A stretch of 14,782 bases of DNA from positions 1 to 14,782 of the forward strand of contig JABJJH010000624.1 in NCBI GenBank assembly GCA_018660965.1, given 5' to 3'. Origin of the DNA: Rhodospirillaceae bacterium (GTDB lineage Bacteria > Pseudomonadota > Alphaproteobacteria > UBA8366 > GCA-2717185). The notes beneath the pieces were generated by a model. The model had not been told where the DNA came from. It saw only the letters and a program-made list of their open reading frames with translations, and ran no database searches. A program made the translations under genes and the position numbers. This document shows, in pieces, positions 13,367-14,782 of this stretch; positions within the stretch are counted from its first letter, which is position 1; every line of letters starts with the position of its first letter.

Positions 13367-14143
13367 CTATCCGGGTTTCCGAGCGATGAAAGCGTATCCG
13401 AAAACCTCGAACCGGCGCGCGTTTTCCTCTCCGCCAGCGCCGCCGAACGTATCAACCGCCTCGCCGATGCGAACATCCACGAAGCCGCTGTCTTCCAACA
13501 TCTTCCGCCAACCTGCACACGGCAGGCCACCGGCGATTCACGCCGTCCAAAGATCGATGTTTTGAACCGCGGCTTCGGGCACCGTCTTGCCGTTGGCGAT
13601 ATCGGCGAATTGTAAATGCCCGCCGGGACGCAGCACCCGATTGATTTCAGCGAATACCGCCGCCTTGTCGGGGCACAGGTTAATGACCCCATTGCTCATG
13701 ACGACATCGGCCCAGCCATCCTCGACCGGCATGTCCTCGATCAATCCCTTCCGGAATTCGGTGTTGTCCTGGCGCATGGACCGCCCCGTCGCGCGCGATT
13801 TTTCGAGCATTTCGTCGGTCATATCGACGCCGACGACGCGTCCCGTCGGCCCGACCGACGACGCCGCAACAAAACAGTCGAACCCGCTGCCCGACCCGAT
13901 ATCGACGATTTTTTCACCAGCCTCCAGCGACCGGAAGAAAAACGGGTTGCCGACCCCTGCGAACGATTCCACGGCCGAATCCGGTAAGGCGGACACCACC
14001 GCATCGTCGTACCCAAGGCGTTTCGCCAAGGGTCGCCCAGTATGAAAATGATAGTCGCCGTTGGGGTCCAACGCGACGTCCCGGTACTTCTGTTTGACGT
14101 CTTCGCGCAGGGCGTCCGCGTTCACCATCGTGTCGGTACTCAT
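13367..14143 (-). CDS. ArsM-like SAM methyltransferase, predicted selenoprotein (UGA = Sec202)
   Basis: A conventional gene call would end at TGA 13538-13540 (201 aa). I extend through it: the same frame runs 56 more codons to TAG 13367-13369, and the extension IAGGLPC, MLEDSGFVDVRIGEAVDTFG, FEVFGYAFIARKPG reads as the normal C-terminus of arsenite methyltransferase-like enzymes. Start ATG 14143 has GGAGG 9-13 bases upstream. Domains: YHFHTGRPLAKRLGYDD (31-47), AVESFAGVGNPF (57-68), motif I IVDIGSGSGFDCF (79-91), GVDMTDEML (105-113), SNGVINLCPDK (150-160), RVLRPGGHL, NIDLWTA then U202. In Cyanidioschyzon ArsM, Cys72, Cys174 and Cys224 bind As(III); C90 and U202 fall at the first two sites. 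Selenocysteine would be a stronger nucleophile for As, Se or another thiophilic substrate. A SECIS-like hairpin follows the UGA. Substrate and Sec insertion remain inferred. Confidence 0.82.
13506..13535 (-). promoter_or_regulatory. Predicted bacterial SECIS element
   Basis: Starting two bases after the UGA on the mRNA: CGCC (13535-13532) pairs with GGCG (13509-13506); a 3-base bulge GGU; then GGCCUGC (13528-13522) pairs with GCAGGUU (13516-13510), five Watson-Crick pairs plus two G-U, closing a 5-base loop CGUGU (13521-13517). The loop begins 16 bases after the UGA and has G as its second base, within the known rules for bacterial SECIS elements (hairpin just 3' of UGA, small apical loop with a G in the first two positions) and close to the geometry in E. 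coli fdhF. Confidence 0.7.
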
Positions 14144-14186
14144 CGCCACCGCCTCCATGTTATGGGAACAGAGGGAAATGGTAGAC

Positions 14187-14196
14187 CCCGATCGGG
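14187..14196. promoter_or_regulatory. Perfect 10-base palindrome upstream of the selenoprotein operon
   Basis: CCCGATCGGG is self-complementary and lies 44 bases before the methyltransferase start. It could be an operator or a chance site; no flanking -35/-10 pair was assigned with confidence. Confidence 0.2.
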
Positions 14197-14233
14197 AACC
14201 GCCGCAACGGAAAATCACAAACCGGAACGGAAA

Positions 14234-14260
14234 CGGGGCCACGCATCATGCGCAGCCCCG
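14234..14260 (-). terminator. Strong hairpin terminator after groEL
   Basis: On the minus strand CGGGGC pairs with GCCCCG, and the stem continues through TGCGCA opposite TGCGTG (two G-T pairs), giving 12 base pairs and a 3-base TGA loop. TTTCCGTT follows. It starts about 30 bases after the groEL stop, so it separates groEL from the selenoprotein operon. Confidence 0.65.
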
Positions 14261-14289
14261 CCAAACATTCCGTAACAGTGGACTGGTTC

Positions 14290-14782
14290 TTAGTAGTCCA
14301 TATCGCCCATCGGCGGTTGGCTCGCACTCTTCTCGGGCTTGTCAGCGACCATTGCTTCGGTCGTGATGATCAAGCCTGAAATCGAGGCTGCGTCCTGCAA
14401 CGCAACCCGGACGACCTTGGCCGGGTCAATAACGCCCGCTTTCACCAGATCGCAGTATTCGCCGGTTTGCGCGTTGTAGCCATAGTTGGCGTCTTTCTGC
14501 TCAAGCAGTTTGCCCGCAACAACGGCCCCGTCGAAACCGGAGTTATCGACGATCTGACGCAACGGCGCTTCGATGGCGCGACGAACGATGCCCACCCCGA
14601 CGCGCTGGTCTTCATTTTCAACCGCAATTTTGTCGAGCGCCTTGGTCGCATGCAGCAACGCGATGCCGCCGCCGGGGACAATGCCTTCCTCGACAGCCGC
14701 GCGGGTCGCGTTCATGGCGTCTTCGACGCGATCCTTGCGTTCCTTGACTTCAACCTCGGTCGCGCCGCCGACACGGATAACC
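14290..14782 (-). CDS. groEL: Chaperonin GroEL, C-terminal part (5' end outside window)
   Basis: The frame enters from the right edge and stops at TAA 14290-14292, giving about 164 residues of the 60-kDa chaperonin that folds proteins inside the GroEL-GroES cage. Diagnostic sequence: VIRVGGATEVEVKERKDRVE, DAMNATRAAVEEGIVPGGG, AIEAPLRQIVDNSG, YGYNAQTGEYCDLVKAGVID, DPAKVVRVALQDAASISGLI and TTEAMVADKPE. The tail is short and ends QPPMGDMDY rather than the longer repeated GGM tail seen in many GroELs; tails of this kind vary among paralogues. groES would be expected further upstream, outside the window. A hairpin terminator follows, so the downstream methyltransferase operon is probably independent. 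Confidence 0.96.
   Translation of the reverse strand, partial: VIRVGGATEVEVKERKDRVEDAMNATRAAVEEGIVPGGGIALLHATKALDKIAVENEDQRVGVGIVRRAIEAPLRQIVDNSGFDGAVVAGKLLEQKDANYGYNAQTGEYCDLVKAGVIDPAKVVRVALQDAASISGLIITTEAMVADKPEKSASQPPMGDMDY

Noticed and set aside
13538..13540. UGA as an ordinary stop ending a 201-residue methyltransferase
   Set aside because: The frame after it keeps a family-like C-terminus, a SECIS-like hairpin follows, and the extended stop abuts the next gene. A plain nonsense mutation is not excluded but explains fewer of these facts.
1..14782. tRNA, rRNA, CRISPR array, insertion sequence or integrase
   Set aside because: No cloverleaf, ribosomal RNA, spaced repeat array, transposase or integrase sequence was seen on either strand.

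Overview
The window looks like chromosomal DNA of a moderately GC-rich alphaproteobacterium, probably free-living, aquatic and salt-exposed. This rests on alphaproteobacterial-style acyl-CoA genes, a GroEL tail, and a gene pair for de novo glycine betaine synthesis. The species cannot be named from sequence reading alone.

Layout, left to right. (a) 2-202 (+): the last two membrane helices of an MFS transporter cut by the window edge. (b) 329-783 (+): two small basic/hypothetical genes, then about 500 bases without a gene but rich in hairpins and a tandem repeat. (c) 1300-2941 (+): glycine/sarcosine and sarcosine/dimethylglycine N-methyltransferases, overlapping by 11 bases, which together turn glycine into glycine betaine. 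(d) 3229-5244 (-): a BTAD/TolB/TPR regulator whose last 69 codons are cut off by an in-frame amber codon. It is divergent from (e) 5444-6448 (+), a small-molecule O-methyltransferase-like gene. (f) 6761-10173 (-): a CoA-ester catabolic operon (MaoC hydratase, CitE-type lyase, enoyl-CoA hydratase, acyl-CoA dehydrogenase). (g) 10306-10534 (+): two very short candidate ORFs with good ribosome binding sites. (h) 10548-14143 (-): a four-gene operon (ArsM-like methyltransferase, Asp/Glu racemase-family protein, amidohydrolase, acyl-CoA dehydrogenase). (i) 14290-14782 (-): the C-terminal part of GroEL, followed by a strong hairpin terminator.

The most notable observation is in (h). The ArsM-like methyltransferase appears to end at a UGA (13538-13540), but the same frame continues for 56 more codons. 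These encode what reads as the normal end of the methyltransferase, and the frame closes with UAG only 3 bases before the next gene. The UGA sits where ArsM enzymes carry an essential arsenic-binding cysteine. A hairpin with the geometry of a bacterial SECIS element begins 2 bases after it. I therefore annotate a 258-residue selenoprotein with selenocysteine at residue 202, leading an operon of otherwise uncharacterised function. Sec incorporation is an inference: no Sec machinery is visible in the window.

Other points of interest: the amidohydrolase lacks its N-terminal HxH metal ligands, several CoA enzymes have altered active-site residues, and the MaoC/CitE pair has a 4-base overlap reminiscent of C5-dicarboxylyl-CoA (itaconate/mesaconate type) degradation.
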